Part shown: one piece after another, positions 1-9,671 of the stretch
Numbering within the stretch: the stretch's first letter is position 1
Layout: each line of letters opens with the position of its first letter
Origin: Gemmatimonadota bacterium
GTDB lineage: Bacteria; Gemmatimonadota; Gemmatimonadetes; Gemmatimonadales; GWC2-71-9
Assembly (NCBI GenBank): GCA_040388535.1
Contig: JAZKBR010000002.1
Span: forward strand, 838,838-902,837
DNA: 64,000 nt
Direction of reading: 5' to 3'
Notes under the pieces: generated by a model
Databases searched by the model: none
Told to the model about the DNA's origin: nothing
Seen by the model: only the letters and a program-made list of their open reading frames with translations
Translations under genes and position numbers: made by a program

Positions 1-94
1 GCGCAGTGAGTTTGGGTGCCACGGGGGACTCCTGATGCACGATGAAACCACGAGCGGAAGCGTGCGTAACCGGATCATGACCCCCCGGTTCGCA

Positions 95-127
95 TCGCTT
101 CTCGCTTCTCGATCCTCGCTGCTCGAG
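95..127. repeat. Degenerate 7-bp tandem repeat upstream of the RND operon
   Basis: About five head-to-tail units of the form TCGCTTC (TCGCTTC, TCGCTTC, TCGATCC, TCGCTGC, TCGAGG) end just before the Shine-Dalgarno region of the first gene. The remaining left-edge sequence (1-144) holds no convincing gene start. The repeat could be a chance low-complexity stretch or a member of a heptameric intergenic repeat class, since other heptamer repeats occur at 19.9, 29.2 and 53.56 kb. Confidence 0.5.
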
Positions 128-144
128 GAAGATAGGTTGGCGCC

Positions 145-3100
145 ATGAAGATTTCGGAAATCTCGATCTCGAGGCCGGTGTTCGCCTCGATGATGTCGCT
201 CGCCCTGGTGCTCTTCGGGGTGCTGGGCTACCAGCGCCTCGCCGTGCGCGAACTCCCCGACGTCGACCCGCCGATCATCTCGGTGCAGACCACGTTGCGC
301 GGCGCCAATCCGCGCGTGATGGAATCGTCGGTCACCGACATCCTCGAAGAGCAGCTCAGCACGGTCGAAGGGCTCCGCACGCTCTCCTCGAGCAGCTCCG
401 AGCAGAGCAGCAACATCACCCTCGAGTTCACGCTCGACCGCAGCATCGAATCGGCGGCGCAGGATGTCCGCGACGCGGTGAACCGGGTCCGGGGCCGACT
501 CCCGGTCGACATCGAGGAACCGGTCGTGGCGAAGCAGGATGCCGACGCGCGGCCGTTCTACTACCTCGCGCTCTCGTCGCCCACGCTCGACCTGATGCAG
601 CTCAGTGACATCGCCGACCGGATCGTGAAGCAGCGGCTGCAGACGGTCCCGGGCGTCGGCAGCGCACAGATCCTGGGTGAGCGTCGTTATTCAATGCGCG
701 TCTGGCTCGACCCCAACGAACTCTCGGCCCGCGGCCTCACGGTGCAGGATGTGCTGGCTGCCATCCGCTCGCGCAACATCGAGGTGCCGGCCGGACGAAT
801 CGAGTCATCGCGTCGCGAGTTCACGGTGCGTTCCCTGGGCGAACTCAAGACGCCGGAAGAATTCGGCGATCTCGCGGTGTCGAATAACAATGGCGTGCTG
901 ATCAAGCTGCACGACATCGCACGGGTCGAACTCGGGCCGCAGGACGATCGGTCGGCGATCCGCTTCAGCGGCGTGCCCGCCGTCGGCATCGGCGTGGTGC
1001 GCCAATCCAAGGCGAACCTGCTCGACGTGGCCGAAGGGATCCGGGCGGAGCTGCCGCGGATCCAGGCCGCGCTGCCACCGGGCGCCACGCTGATCCAGGC
1101 ATTCGACCAGTCGGTCTTCGTGAAGCGCTCCATCGCGGATGCCCAGCGCACCCTCATCGAGGCCGCGGTGCTCGTCGTCATCATCATCTTCGTCTTCCTC
1201 CGTAATCTCCGCGCGACGATCATCCCCGCGTTCGCGATTCCGGCCTCGATCATCTCGGCCTTCGCGGTGATGTTCTGGCTCGGCTTCTCGATCAACAACT
1301 TCACCCTGCTCGCGCTGACGCTGGCCATCGGCATCGTGGTCGACGATGCAATCATCGTGCTCGAGAACGCCTATCGACACCAGGAAGAGCTGGGGGAAGA
1401 TCCCGAGACCGCGGCGCGACGCGGTACCGCGGAAATTTCCTTTGCCGTGGTGGCCACCACGATTTCGCTGATGGCGGTGTTCATCCCGCTGGCCTTCCTC
1501 AAGGGAAACACCGGGCGGCTCTTCAACGAGTTCGGTATCGCCGTGGCCGGCGCCGTGTTCATCTCGGGCTTCGTCGCGCTCACACTCACGCCAATGCTCT
1601 GCGCCAAGGTGCTGCGAGTGCCGCCGAGTCACGGGGTGATCTACAAGGCACTGGAACGCGGCTTCGACGGGCTTGCCAACGGTTATCGCCGGGCGTTGTC
1701 GGCGGCGCTGCGTCATCCGGCGATGGTGCTCATCGGCGTGGCGGCACTGCTGGTCGGCGCCGGGGCGGTCTTCCTTACGCTCAAGCGCGAGTTCATTCCC
1801 TCCGACGACCGCGGCGTCATCTTTACCAACTTGACAGCACCGGAGGGGTCGACCTTCGCCTACACCGATGGCTACCAGAAGAAGGTCGAGGAGATCTTCG
1901 CCTCGGTGCCTGAGGTGGCCTCGATCTTCTCGATCATCGGCCGCGGCGGCTCGCCCAACGGCGGTTTCGTGGTGGCGCGACTGAGCTCGTGGGAGGAGCG
2001 GACCCGCACGGTCGACCAGATTCTCCAGGAGATTCGCCCCAAGCTCGGCGCAATTCCCGGTGTGATGGCGTTCGCGAGCAATCCACCGGCGATCGGCGGC
2101 AACGGATCGCCGGTGCAGTTCATCGTGCGGAATCCCAACTACGACTCGCTGCTGGTGGCCAACGAACGGATCCTCAAGGCCGCGCGCGCGATTCCCGGGC
2201 TGCTCAACGTGGACACCGACCTCAAGGTCAACAAACCGGAGCTCACGGTGAATTTCGATCGTGACCGCGCCGAAGATCTGGGTGTTCCCGTGTCCGACGT
2301 GGCGACGACGCTGCAGACGCTGCTTGGCGGTTCACGCAGCAGCACTTTCACCCGCGACAACAAGCTCTACGACGTGCTGGTGCAGCTCGATCCGGCCCGC
2401 CGGGCCACGCCGCAGGACATGACGACGCTCTTTGTGCGCGGCAAGGGCGGTCAGCTGGTGCGGCTCGACGGTCTCGCGAAGGTCCAGGAAACCACCGGCC
2501 CGCGCGGGATCGCCCACTTCGATCGAGTGCGCGCCTTCACGCTGAGCGCCGCAGTCGCGCCCGGCTTCACGCTGGGCGAAGCGATCGACACGCTCACCGG
2601 CGTGGTGCGGGCGCAGCTGCCACCGTCGACGACAATCGCCTTTGGCGGTGAGTCGCGCGAGCTCTCCGAGAGCGGCGGCGAACTGACCCTCGCCTTTGGC
2701 CTCGCGATCATCGTGGTCTTCATGGTGCTGGCCTCGCAGTTCGAGTCGATCGTGCATCCGTTCACGGTGCTGATGGCGGTGCCGCTGGCCGTGCTCGGCG
2801 CGATCTTCACGCTCAAACTCGCCGGTGCCACCATCAACCTCTACTCGCAGATCGGGATGATCCTGCTGGTTGGCCTGGTCACCAAGAACTCCATTCTCCT
2901 GGTGGAATACGCCAACCAGCTGCGCGAACGCGGGATGGAACTCACCGATGCCATGCTCGAGGCAGGGCGCATCCGGTTGCGGCCAATCCTGATGACCTCG
3001 GTCGCCACCATCATGGGCGCAGTGCCGATCGCACTCGGCCTCGGCGCGGGTTCGGAATCGCGACGCCCGCTCGGGTACGCCATTGTGGGTGGCGTCTTCT

Positions 3101-3213
3101 TCTCGACCGTGCTCACGCTGCTGGTGGTGCCGGTGGTCTGGGTGCTGCTGGAGCGGGCGCTGGTGCGTCGCACGGCACACGCGCAGGTGCTCGAGCCGGC
3201 GGAGCAGTCGTGA
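145..3213 (+). CDS. RND efflux transporter, inner-membrane pump (AcrB/HAE1 family)
   Basis: Proton-driven inner-membrane pump that exports hydrophobic compounds through a tripartite complex. The 1022-residue length is normal for the family. The N-terminus starts with cytoplasmic ISRPVFA and a first membrane helix near residues 11-30. A large periplasmic loop and a second hydrophobic block follow, and the proton-relay Asp pair of TM4 is visible in [13 protein letters not shown] (D400, D401). The second half repeats the layout, ending with a helix-rich C-terminus. The ATG start is preceded by a GGAAGA-like ribosome site. The stop overlaps the GTG start of the TolC-like gene by 4 nt, and the adaptor follows, so the three form one export system. 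The substrate cannot be told from sequence. Confidence 0.95.
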   Translation: MKISEISISRPVFASMMSLALVLFGVLGYQRLAVRELPDVDPPIISVQTTLRGANPRVMESSVTDILEEQLSTVEGLRTLSSSSSEQSSNITLEFTLDRSIESAAQDVRDAVNRVRGRLPVDIEEPVVAKQDADARPFYYLALSSPTLDLMQLSDIADRIVKQRLQTVPGVGSAQILGERRYSMRVWLDPNELSARGLTVQDVLAAIRSRNIEVPAGRIESSRREFTVRSLGELKTPEEFGDLAVSNNNGVLIKLHDIARVELGPQDDRSAIRFSGVPAVGIGVVRQSKANLLDVAEGIRAELPRIQAALPPGATLIQAFDQSVFVKRSIADAQRTLIEAAVLVVIIIFVFLRNLRATIIPAFAIPASIISAFAVMFWLGFSINNFTLLALTLAIGIVVDDAIIVLENAYRHQEELGEDPETAARRGTAEISFAVVATTISLMAVFIPLAFLKGNTGRLFNEFGIAVAGAVFISGFVALTLTPMLCAKVLRVPPSHGVIYKALERGFDGLANGYRRALSAALRHPAMVLIGVAALLVGAGAVFLTLKREFIPSDDRGVIFTNLTAPEGSTFAYTDGYQKKVEEIFASVPEVASIFSIIGRGGSPNGGFVVARLSSWEERTRTVDQILQEIRPKLGAIPGVMAFASNPPAIGGNGSPVQFIVRNPNYDSLLVANERILKAARAIPGLLNVDTDLKVNKPELTVNFDRDRAEDLGVPVSDVATTLQTLLGGSRSSTFTRDNKLYDVLVQLDPARRATPQDMTTLFVRGKGGQLVRLDGLAKVQETTGPRGIAHFDRVRAFTLSAAVAPGFTLGEAIDTLTGVVRAQLPPSTTIAFGGESRELSESGGELTLAFGLAIIVVFMVLASQFESIVHPFTVLMAVPLAVLGAIFTLKLAGATINLYSQIGMILLVGLVTKNSILLVEYANQLRERGMELTDAMLEAGRIRLRPILMTSVATIMGAVPIALGLGAGSESRRPLGYAIVGGVFFSTVLTLLVVPVVWVLLERALVRRTAHAQVLEPAEQS

Positions 3214-4505
3214 TCGGCGCGCTCCTGCTGGCCGCGGCGCTCGCCGGGCCAGGATCGCGCGACACTCTGCCAGTGGTGACGTTGCGCGAAGCGCTGCAGG
3301 CGGCCGTCCGGCTCGATCCTGACTATGTCCAGTCGGTGGGCCAGCTCCACAACGCCGAATCCGCGCGCAAGGCTGCATTGCTGGTCTTCCTGCTGCCCTC
3401 GGTGTCGGCCTCGGCCGACTATTCGCAGCTCTCCACCAAGCAATTCAATGTCGGGACCGGCAGCCAGGCAAATGCCACGGGCCGCGCCTCCCTCGATGCG
3501 CGCTACGATTTGTTCACGGGCGGGCGCAAATGGAACGACATGCGGCGAGCCGCGGTGGAGCTCGAAGGGAGCGAGGCCGGTGAACTCGGTGCCCGTTTCA
3601 CCGCCGCGCTCGAGGTAGAGCGCGACTACTACGCCGTCCTCGGGGCGCGGGAACTGCGCGACGTGGCCGAGCAGCGCCGTACGCGCGCGCGCGAGGAACT
3701 GGTCACGGCGCGCGCGCGCGTGGTGAGCGGCGCAACCGTGCAATCCGACTCGTTGCAGGTACTCCTCGAAGTGCAGCGCGCCGAGGTTGACGTCCTGCGG
3801 AGCGGAGCCACCCTCACGGTGGCGCAGCTGCAGCTGGGGCGGCGGATCGGTCGGGCAACGGCCGTGGACGCGGCCCCGATTGATCCGGCGCTGCCCTCAG
3901 CCCTCGAAATGTCGCTCGACGATGCGGTACAGCAGGCGGTGGCCCAGGGACCCGCGTGGCGGCAGGCGCGGGCAACCGAACGATCCGCCGACCTGCAGAT
4001 CCGTTCGCGGCAGGGGAGCTACTTCCCCACCGTGACGCTGCTCGCCTCGCTCGGAAAGTTCGACGACAAGTTCTTCCCGACGCAGACCACTCGCCGGAGC
4101 GTCGGCTTCTCCCTGGCCCTGCCGATCTGGGATGGTGGCCAACGGGAACTCGCGATCTCGCGCCTGAAGAGCAGTCGCGATGTTGCCCGCACCATTCGCG
4201 AAGATCTCGAACGCGCGGCCCGCCGCGACGTGACCGAGGCGTATACCAACTACGATGTCTCCAGGCAGGCGCTCGCCATCAGCAGCACCGGTGTCGCGGT
4301 GGCGACCGAAATCCTGCGGGTCCAGCAGTCGCGCTATCGCGCCGGGTCGGGCACCGTCCTCGAACTGCTCGATGCCCAGTCACAGCTCGTGCAGGCGCAG
4401 GCCGATCTGGTACAGTCGCGCTACGGCGTGCGGCTCGCGCGTGCCGCCCTCGAGACAATGCTTGGTCGCCGCCTGACCAATGATCCTGACCGGAGTACTC
4501 CGTGA
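3210..4505 (+). CDS. TolC-family outer membrane efflux channel
   Basis: Outer-membrane channel and periplasmic tunnel partner of the preceding RND pump. The 431-residue protein has a short hydrophobic leader and two internally repeated halves rich in long Ala/Arg/Glu/Gln helices, as in the OEP family. YDLFTGG and LALPIWDGGQRE look like the two barrel-forming strands that begin each half, followed by coiled coil (for example ISRLKSSRDVARTI and VLELLDAQSQLVQAQ). The GTG start lies in a GTGA overlap with the pump stop, and its own stop overlaps the next start the same way, so translation is probably coupled. It has no Cys lipobox, unlike some OprM-type channels. Confidence 0.9.
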   Translation: MIGALLLAAALAGPGSRDTLPVVTLREALQAAVRLDPDYVQSVGQLHNAESARKAALLVFLLPSVSASADYSQLSTKQFNVGTGSQANATGRASLDARYDLFTGGRKWNDMRRAAVELEGSEAGELGARFTAALEVERDYYAVLGARELRDVAEQRRTRAREELVTARARVVSGATVQSDSLQVLLEVQRAEVDVLRSGATLTVAQLQLGRRIGRATAVDAAPIDPALPSALEMSLDDAVQQAVAQGPAWRQARATERSADLQIRSRQGSYFPTVTLLASLGKFDDKFFPTQTTRRSVGFSLALPIWDGGQRELAISRLKSSRDVARTIREDLERAARRDVTEAYTNYDVSRQALAISSTGVAVATEILRVQQSRYRAGSGTVLELLDAQSQLVQAQADLVQSRYGVRLARAALETMLGRRLTNDPDRSTP

Positions 4506-5575
4506 TCGTTTCTTCTCGTCGTCTGCTCGCTGCTGCTGTCGTCCTTGCTGCGTGCGGCAAGGCACCCGCGAAGCCCGCTGCAGGCGGGCCGGGTGGCGGG
4601 CCACCGACGCTCCCGGTCGAAGTGACGGCAGCGTTCACCGATACGGTGACCGATGCGATCGTGGCCACCGGCCAGATCGAGGCGATGCAGCAGATCGAAC
4701 TGCGCCCCGATGTCGAGGGGCGAGTGATCGACCTGCTCTTCAAGGAGGGGGCCCGCGTCGCTGCCGGCACGCCGCTGGTGAAGATCGACGACGCCGAGCT
4801 CAAGTCCCAGGTGGAGCGCGCGCGTGCCGATCGCGATCTCGCGAAGCAGTCGCTCGAGCGAACGCGGCAGCTGCTGGCGGAGAAGGCCGCGGCGCCGGCC
4901 GACCTCGAGCGCGCAGAGGCGACCTCGCGCAGCAGCCAGGCCTCGCTCGATCTGCTGGAGCTGCGGCTTGCGCGCACCGTGGTGCGTGCCCCGTTTGCCG
5001 GCGTGATCGGCCAGCGGCTCGTCTCGCTTGGCGACTATGTCAACAGCTCGTCGCGGCTGCTCACACTGCAGACGGTCTCGCCGCAGCGCATCAACTTCAC
5101 CGTGCCGGAGCGCTACGCCGGTTCACTCAAGGTCGGGCAGCGGGTGGCATTCCAGGTGGCGGCACTCGACTCGCGGACGTTCGAGGCGCGGGTGGACTTC
5201 GTCGATCCGGTGGTCACGCTGCCGGGGCGGATCATCACCGTGAAGGCCGTCGCCGACAACTCGCAGGGCATCCTGCAGCCGGGGATGTTCATCGAGGCCC
5301 GGCTCGCGACCGAAGTCCGCCCCTCCGCGATCATCGTTCCTGAGGAGGCGATCGCCCCGACCGCGGGTGCATCGTGGGTGTGGGTCGTGGAAGGTGACAA
5401 GGTGGCCCGGCGTGAGGTCGAACTCGGCGTGCGCTCTCCCGGCTTCGTCGAGGTGCGCAAGGGAGTTGATCTCGGTGACCGCGTCGTCGTGGGCGGACTC
5501 GATCGGCTGAGTCCCGGCGCCACCGTGAAGGCCACTGATGTCGTGCGCCGGCCGCAAGGAGTACGGGAGCACTGA
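4502..5575 (+). CDS. RND efflux periplasmic adaptor lipoprotein (HlyD/AcrA family)
   Basis: Membrane-fusion protein joining pump and channel. The signal ends in a lipobox (VLAAC, Cys18), so it should be lipid-anchored to the inner membrane. A Gly/Pro-rich linker is followed by the first half of a lipoyl domain (IELRPDVEGRVIDLLFKEGARVAAG), a helical hairpin near residues 95-155, the second lipoyl half (VVRAPFAGVIGQRLVSLGDYV), a beta-barrel and a membrane-proximal domain. The 357-residue length is typical. Start is the GTG in a GTGA overlap. It shares one transcript with the pump and the channel. Confidence 0.92.
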   Translation: MIVSSRRLLAAAVVLAACGKAPAKPAAGGPGGGPPTLPVEVTAAFTDTVTDAIVATGQIEAMQQIELRPDVEGRVIDLLFKEGARVAAGTPLVKIDDAELKSQVERARADRDLAKQSLERTRQLLAEKAAAPADLERAEATSRSSQASLDLLELRLARTVVRAPFAGVIGQRLVSLGDYVNSSSRLLTLQTVSPQRINFTVPERYAGSLKVGQRVAFQVAALDSRTFEARVDFVDPVVTLPGRIITVKAVADNSQGILQPGMFIEARLATEVRPSAIIVPEEAIAPTAGASWVWVVEGDKVARREVELGVRSPGFVEVRKGVDLGDRVVVGGLDRLSPGATVKATDVVRRPQGVREH

Positions 5576-7467
5576 TGCGCCGTGCAGCGCTCGTGATCAC
5601 CGGAGCCCTGCTCGGAACGTCCGCTCCCATTGCTGCGCAGGCCCCCTCGCGCTGGGCGGTGCAGATCCAGAGTCCCGTGGGGTCCGAACGCGGTGAGCTT
5701 CGGCTCACCGGGCGCAATGGTCGGCTGCTGCTCGAGAGCAGTGACACGGCGTGGATTCCCTTGCGTGACCTGCAGATCGTCGATGGCCACATTGCCTTCG
5801 GCGTGGCACCGGGCGGACGACGATTCGATGGCATCGTCACCTCCGGTGCGATGCAGGGCACCGTCACTGAACCCGACGGACGCGCTACCCGGTGGATCGC
5901 CGAGGAGATTCCCGCCGGCATCACGCGCTGGCCCGTGCGCCCGCGCGTGCGACTCCGCCAGGTGGTCGTTGGCACCGGGCTGACGCATGTCGCGCTGCCG
6001 GCGGCGTGGCGCGCCCTCATGCCCACGCCGGCGACCGTCACTGCCGAGCGCGATGCATTGGCTGAGTCGGTGGGCCTGCGACCGCCCACGGTCGATGCGA
6101 TGCTCAATGCCCAGCGCGTCGCGCTTGGATTCGACAGCAGCGGTCGCGCCCTCAGTTACGCCCAGTTGCTCCGGATTGCACGCAGCCCCGCTGCAAACGA
6201 TGAATTCCGCCGGATCTTCGGTATCGCCCCGCGCTTGCGCACTGACCTGCATCAGGTCGCATTTGCGATCGCCAGGAGCAAGCGCAACACCACGCCGGTC
6301 TCGCCCGAGGCGCTGGCGCGCAGTCTTGCCGTGCTCGCTCCCGGCTTCCCGATCGCGGCCGATTCCCTCTCGCTCTATGGCGCGGGGTGGCGCGCGTGGA
6401 ATCAGGCGCGTACCGACACCGTCAATGGCCGGATCGCCGGAGGCGATCACTCGGTTCCCGATTCACGCTTCGATGCATCGGTCCGCGGCTTGCTCGAGGC
6501 CTACGACGAAGCGACAGTCTGGTGGACCGACGCCGTGGACTGGCTCCTCAACAATCCGTGGATCGAGACCGCTGCCGGGTATCGCTCGCCGGCGGCCCTC
6601 GTCGCCGCCTTCTGGGGCAAGCCCACGGTACCAGCTCCGCCACTGGAGCCGACGCATTTCGGCTCCGTGCAGGCGGTGCCCGTGGTCGGTGCGGCACGCC
6701 TCGGGTCGCGGCTCATCCGCCCACTCAACGCGAGTGGTGTGGAGTGGCTGGCACAGGGCGGCGTGGCCGAGGCGCTCGGACTCTGGCGTGAGATCGAAAA
6801 CCGCGATTCGCTCAGCGTGGTGCGCGATGGCCAGAGCATGCAACTCACCGGCCCCGCATCGGTCGCGCGGAGCCGGCTCGGCGGTTTCCTCTCGGGTCGC
6901 GATGCCATCCGGATGGAACCGGGAATCTCCCCGGTATTCGCGGTGGTGACCGCGGTGCATGAATGGCAGCATCTCCTTTTCGAGGGTGCCCGACTTGAAG
7001 GGACCGCGCCCGGCCTGCTCGACACGCCAGAAGAACTTCGACTGCTCGATGGCAATCCCTGGCTCGCCGAGGGCGCGGCCGAATGGGCCACCGAAGCCGT
7101 GCTCGCACCGGCACGAGGCTCGGTGCCGCTGCTGGCGTATATGGAGGCCTTCAAGCGCGGCAGCATCGACTTGCTCTCCGGGGGAGACGACCCGCACGCA
7201 CTGGGCTACCTTCTGGTGCGCGCGCTGGCAGCCCGGAGCGCGACGCCCGCCGTCCTGCGTGATCGTTTGATCCGTTGGCTCCACGATCCGGTGGCCCTCG
7301 CGAGGGAGTATCAGGTCGACGGTCCCGCGCGCGGCGTGCAGCCGCTCCAGCTCAACCGACCGAGCGGCGCTGGCGTCATTCCCGAAATCGACTTTACCTG
7401 GGACGATGGCATTGCCGAACATCTGGTCCGGCGCCTCGTGATCCCGGCTCATCCTGAGGAGCATTGA
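5575..7467 (+). CDS. Secreted protein with HExxH metallopeptidase motif
   Basis: Not a family I can name. It has a Sec signal peptide ending near IAAQA, an N-terminal beta-rich segment (about residues 25-120), a helical middle, and a zinc-protease-like site H462-E-W-Q-H466. A second acidic motif WLAEGAAEW (E499) lies 37 residues on, the spacing expected for a gluzincin third ligand. The start overlaps the adaptor stop by one base (TGATG), and the gene is followed by another exported peptidase in the same arrangement. The role may be in envelope protein turnover, but no substrate can be inferred. The zinc-site reading is based on motif and spacing only. Confidence 0.75.
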   Translation: MRRAALVITGALLGTSAPIAAQAPSRWAVQIQSPVGSERGELRLTGRNGRLLLESSDTAWIPLRDLQIVDGHIAFGVAPGGRRFDGIVTSGAMQGTVTEPDGRATRWIAEEIPAGITRWPVRPRVRLRQVVVGTGLTHVALPAAWRALMPTPATVTAERDALAESVGLRPPTVDAMLNAQRVALGFDSSGRALSYAQLLRIARSPAANDEFRRIFGIAPRLRTDLHQVAFAIARSKRNTTPVSPEALARSLAVLAPGFPIAADSLSLYGAGWRAWNQARTDTVNGRIAGGDHSVPDSRFDASVRGLLEAYDEATVWWTDAVDWLLNNPWIETAAGYRSPAALVAAFWGKPTVPAPPLEPTHFGSVQAVPVVGAARLGSRLIRPLNASGVEWLAQGGVAEALGLWREIENRDSLSVVRDGQSMQLTGPASVARSRLGGFLSGRDAIRMEPGISPVFAVVTAVHEWQHLLFEGARLEGTAPGLLDTPEELRLLDGNPWLAEGAAEWATEAVLAPARGSVPLLAYMEAFKRGSIDLLSGGDDPHALGYLLVRALAARSATPAVLRDRLIRWLHDPVALAREYQVDGPARGVQPLQLNRPSGAGVIPEIDFTWDDGIAEHLVRRLVIPAHPEEH

Positions 7468-9179
7468 TGCGGCACCGTGGACTTCTTTCGCTGGCGCTCC
7501 CGTTGTTCGCGGCCCTTCCCCTTGGGGCGCAGCAGACGGTCCCCGAGCGGACCGGCGGCGCGCGAACCTCGAGTCACGCCGAGGTGCTCGCCTTCATCGA
7601 TTCCCTGACGCACCGCGGCGCGAAGCTGCAGGTCGGCACGCTCGGCCAGTCTCCGCAAGGGAAGCGCCTCCCCTACGTCATCCTCTCGCGCCCACTGGTA
7701 ACGACCCCGGCGGCGGCAAAGCGGACCGGCAAGCCGCTGCTCTACATCCAGGCCAACATTCACGCCGGCGAAGTCGAAGGGAAGGAGGCCGTGCAGCAGC
7801 TGATGCGGGATCTCACCCTCGGCCGTCTGCGGCCGCTGCTCGACAGTGTCGTGATCATCTTCGTGCCGATGTACAACGCCGACGGCAACGATGCCTGGGG
7901 TCCTCAGGAACGGAACCGGAGCGAGCAGAATGGCCCGCCGCTCGTGGGGCTGCGCCCGAATGGTCAGGGCTACGATCTGAATCGTGACTATGTCAAGCAG
8001 GATGCCCCCGAGACGCGCGCCTCGCTGGCACTGATCAATGCCTGGGATCCCGACCTGTTCATGGATCTGCACACCACGGACGGCAGCTATCACGGCTACG
8101 CGCTCACCTGGTCGCCGGGGCTGAATGCCAATCGCACGCCCAGCACGGGGTGGGTGCAGGACACGGTGCTGGAACAGGTGCGCAAGCGGGTGCGTGAACG
8201 CTTCAAGTTCGAGACCTATCCCTACGGCAACTTCCGCGGTGGCAACGCCAATCCCACGGGCTGGGATACCTACGAGTCACTGCCGCGCTATGGCACCAAC
8301 CTCAACGGGATGACGCGCTTCTCGATCCTCAGCGAGGCGATGAGCCACGACGTCTTCCCGCGCCGGATCGACGCGACGTACGCCTTCGTCCTCGAAACGA
8401 TTCGCTTCTTCGTCGAGCACAAGGGCGAGATGCAGCGTCACCGGACGCTCACGGCGAACTGGCGCCCCGACTCGGTGATCGTGCGCGGCAATGTGCTCGC
8501 TTCTTCTCCGGCCCGGATGGACAGCGTGCTGGTTGCAATCACTCGCACCGAAACGCTGCCGGCGCCCGACTCGACCGCGATGGCGAACGCGCCGCGACCA
8601 TTGGTGATTGCCGAACCGGTGGGATGCACTGCCACGAGCAACGCCGCACCTGCCGGCCCACCACGCGGCCCCGGTCGTCCGGCCCCGGCTCCGGGTCCGC
8701 GGAGTGAGATCTTCCTCACTGGCGAATCGCGTCCGGTCTGGATGGAAGTGCACGATCGCTTCGGCGCGGTGCGCAAGGAGGCAATGCCGGCGGCGTACCT
8801 CTTCAATGACGCCAAGGTGGCCGAGCTGCTGCAGCGTCAGGGCGTGCTGGTGAAGCGACTCCGGCACGACTGGGTTGGTCCGGCAGAAGCGTTCACGGTG
8901 GACACCGTGATTCGTTCGCCGCGGCCCAACGAGGGGCATTGCAGCGTGCGCGTCGAGGGTCGTTGGGCGCCGGTCGCTGCCGACTCGGCCCATTTCGGCA
9001 GCTTCCTGGTGCCGACGAATCAGCGGTTCGGGTTGCTCGCCGCGTTCCTGCTCGAGCCGGCGTCCGAGGATGGCTACACCACCTGGAACTTCTTCGACCG
9101 CAGCCTGCTGCCTCACGGAGCGCACCCGGTTCGCCGGGTCCGGGTGTTGCCGCCATCGCTGCGTGTTGCAGCGCCGTGA
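7467..9179 (+). CDS. Secreted M14-family zinc carboxypeptidase-like protein
   Basis: Predicted periplasmic or secreted metallopeptidase of the carboxypeptidase A clan. A signal peptide (LLSLALPLFAALPLGAQ) precedes the M14 domain. Zinc ligands are visible as H99-A-G-E102 (HxxE) and H202 in DLHTTDGSYHGY, and a candidate general base Glu lies in SILSEAMS. The C-terminal third (about residues 330-570) has no motif I recognise and includes a Pro/Gly-rich linker (PPRGPGRPAPAPGP). ATG 7467 is preferred over the in-frame TTG three bases earlier; it overlaps the previous stop by one base. The next gene starts inside its stop codon. Confidence 0.85.
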   Translation: MRHRGLLSLALPLFAALPLGAQQTVPERTGGARTSSHAEVLAFIDSLTHRGAKLQVGTLGQSPQGKRLPYVILSRPLVTTPAAAKRTGKPLLYIQANIHAGEVEGKEAVQQLMRDLTLGRLRPLLDSVVIIFVPMYNADGNDAWGPQERNRSEQNGPPLVGLRPNGQGYDLNRDYVKQDAPETRASLALINAWDPDLFMDLHTTDGSYHGYALTWSPGLNANRTPSTGWVQDTVLEQVRKRVRERFKFETYPYGNFRGGNANPTGWDTYESLPRYGTNLNGMTRFSILSEAMSHDVFPRRIDATYAFVLETIRFFVEHKGEMQRHRTLTANWRPDSVIVRGNVLASSPARMDSVLVAITRTETLPAPDSTAMANAPRPLVIAEPVGCTATSNAAPAGPPRGPGRPAPAPGPRSEIFLTGESRPVWMEVHDRFGAVRKEAMPAAYLFNDAKVAELLQRQGVLVKRLRHDWVGPAEAFTVDTVIRSPRPNEGHCSVRVEGRWAPVAADSAHFGSFLVPTNQRFGLLAAFLLEPASEDGYTTWNFFDRSLLPHGAHPVRRVRVLPPSLRVAAP

Positions 9180-9652
9180 GCTCCGGACAAGTACGGATCC
9201 TTCAGGCCGGTGTGAAGGCGCCATCTTTCACGCTCGCGGATCATTCGGGCAACATGGTCTCGCTTGCCGACTTCAAGGGCCAGCGCGTCTTGTTGTACTT
9301 TTACCCCGAAGACGACACCCCGACCTGCACGGCGCAAGCGTGCGAGTTCCGCGACGGGTGGTCCGAGATCCGTGCAGCCGGTGCCGTGGTGCTCGGCATT
9401 TCACCCGACACACCGGCGAAGCATCAGCTCTTCCGGACCAGGTACGGACTGCCGTTTCCGTTGCTCGCCGACGAAGATCGCGCGGTCGCAACCGCGTTCG
9501 GAGTCTGGGGCGAGAAGGAGATGTACGGCCGCACCGTGATCGGCATGATCCGGACGACGTTCATCATCGATGCCACCGGGGTGATCGAGCAGGTCTTTCC
9601 ACGTGTACGGACCAAGGGACATGCCGCGCGGGTCCTGGCGGCGCTCAAGTAA
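9176..9652 (+). CDS. bcp: Thioredoxin-dependent thiol peroxidase (Bcp/PrxQ type)
   Basis: Reduces H2O2 and organic hydroperoxides using thioredoxin-type donors. The 158-residue protein has the AhpC/TSA fold with peroxidatic Cys51 and a resolving Cys56 five residues later (TPTCTAQACEFRD), the hallmark of the Bcp/PrxQ subgroup. The active-site Pro and Thr precede Cys51 in the usual places. No signal peptide is seen, so it is cytoplasmic even though its neighbours are exported. The GTG start gives a 4-nt overlap with the M14 gene; an ATG-like start further upstream would run deep into that gene and is rejected. Confidence 0.93.
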   Translation: MSSGQVRILQAGVKAPSFTLADHSGNMVSLADFKGQRVLLYFYPEDDTPTCTAQACEFRDGWSEIRAAGAVVLGISPDTPAKHQLFRTRYGLPFPLLADEDRAVATAFGVWGEKEMYGRTVIGMIRTTFIIDATGVIEQVFPRVRTKGHAARVLAALK

Positions 9653-9671
9653 GCGGCAGTCACAGCATTCC

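Noticed and set aside
805-1716. Long minus-strand open frame opposite the RND gene
   Set aside because: It is antisense to a strongly conserved pump gene, is low-complexity (Arg, Asp, Glu, His, Gly) and has no motif. Similar shadow frames opposite most genes, for example 21433-23535 and 24743-26812, are artefacts of GC-rich codon use.
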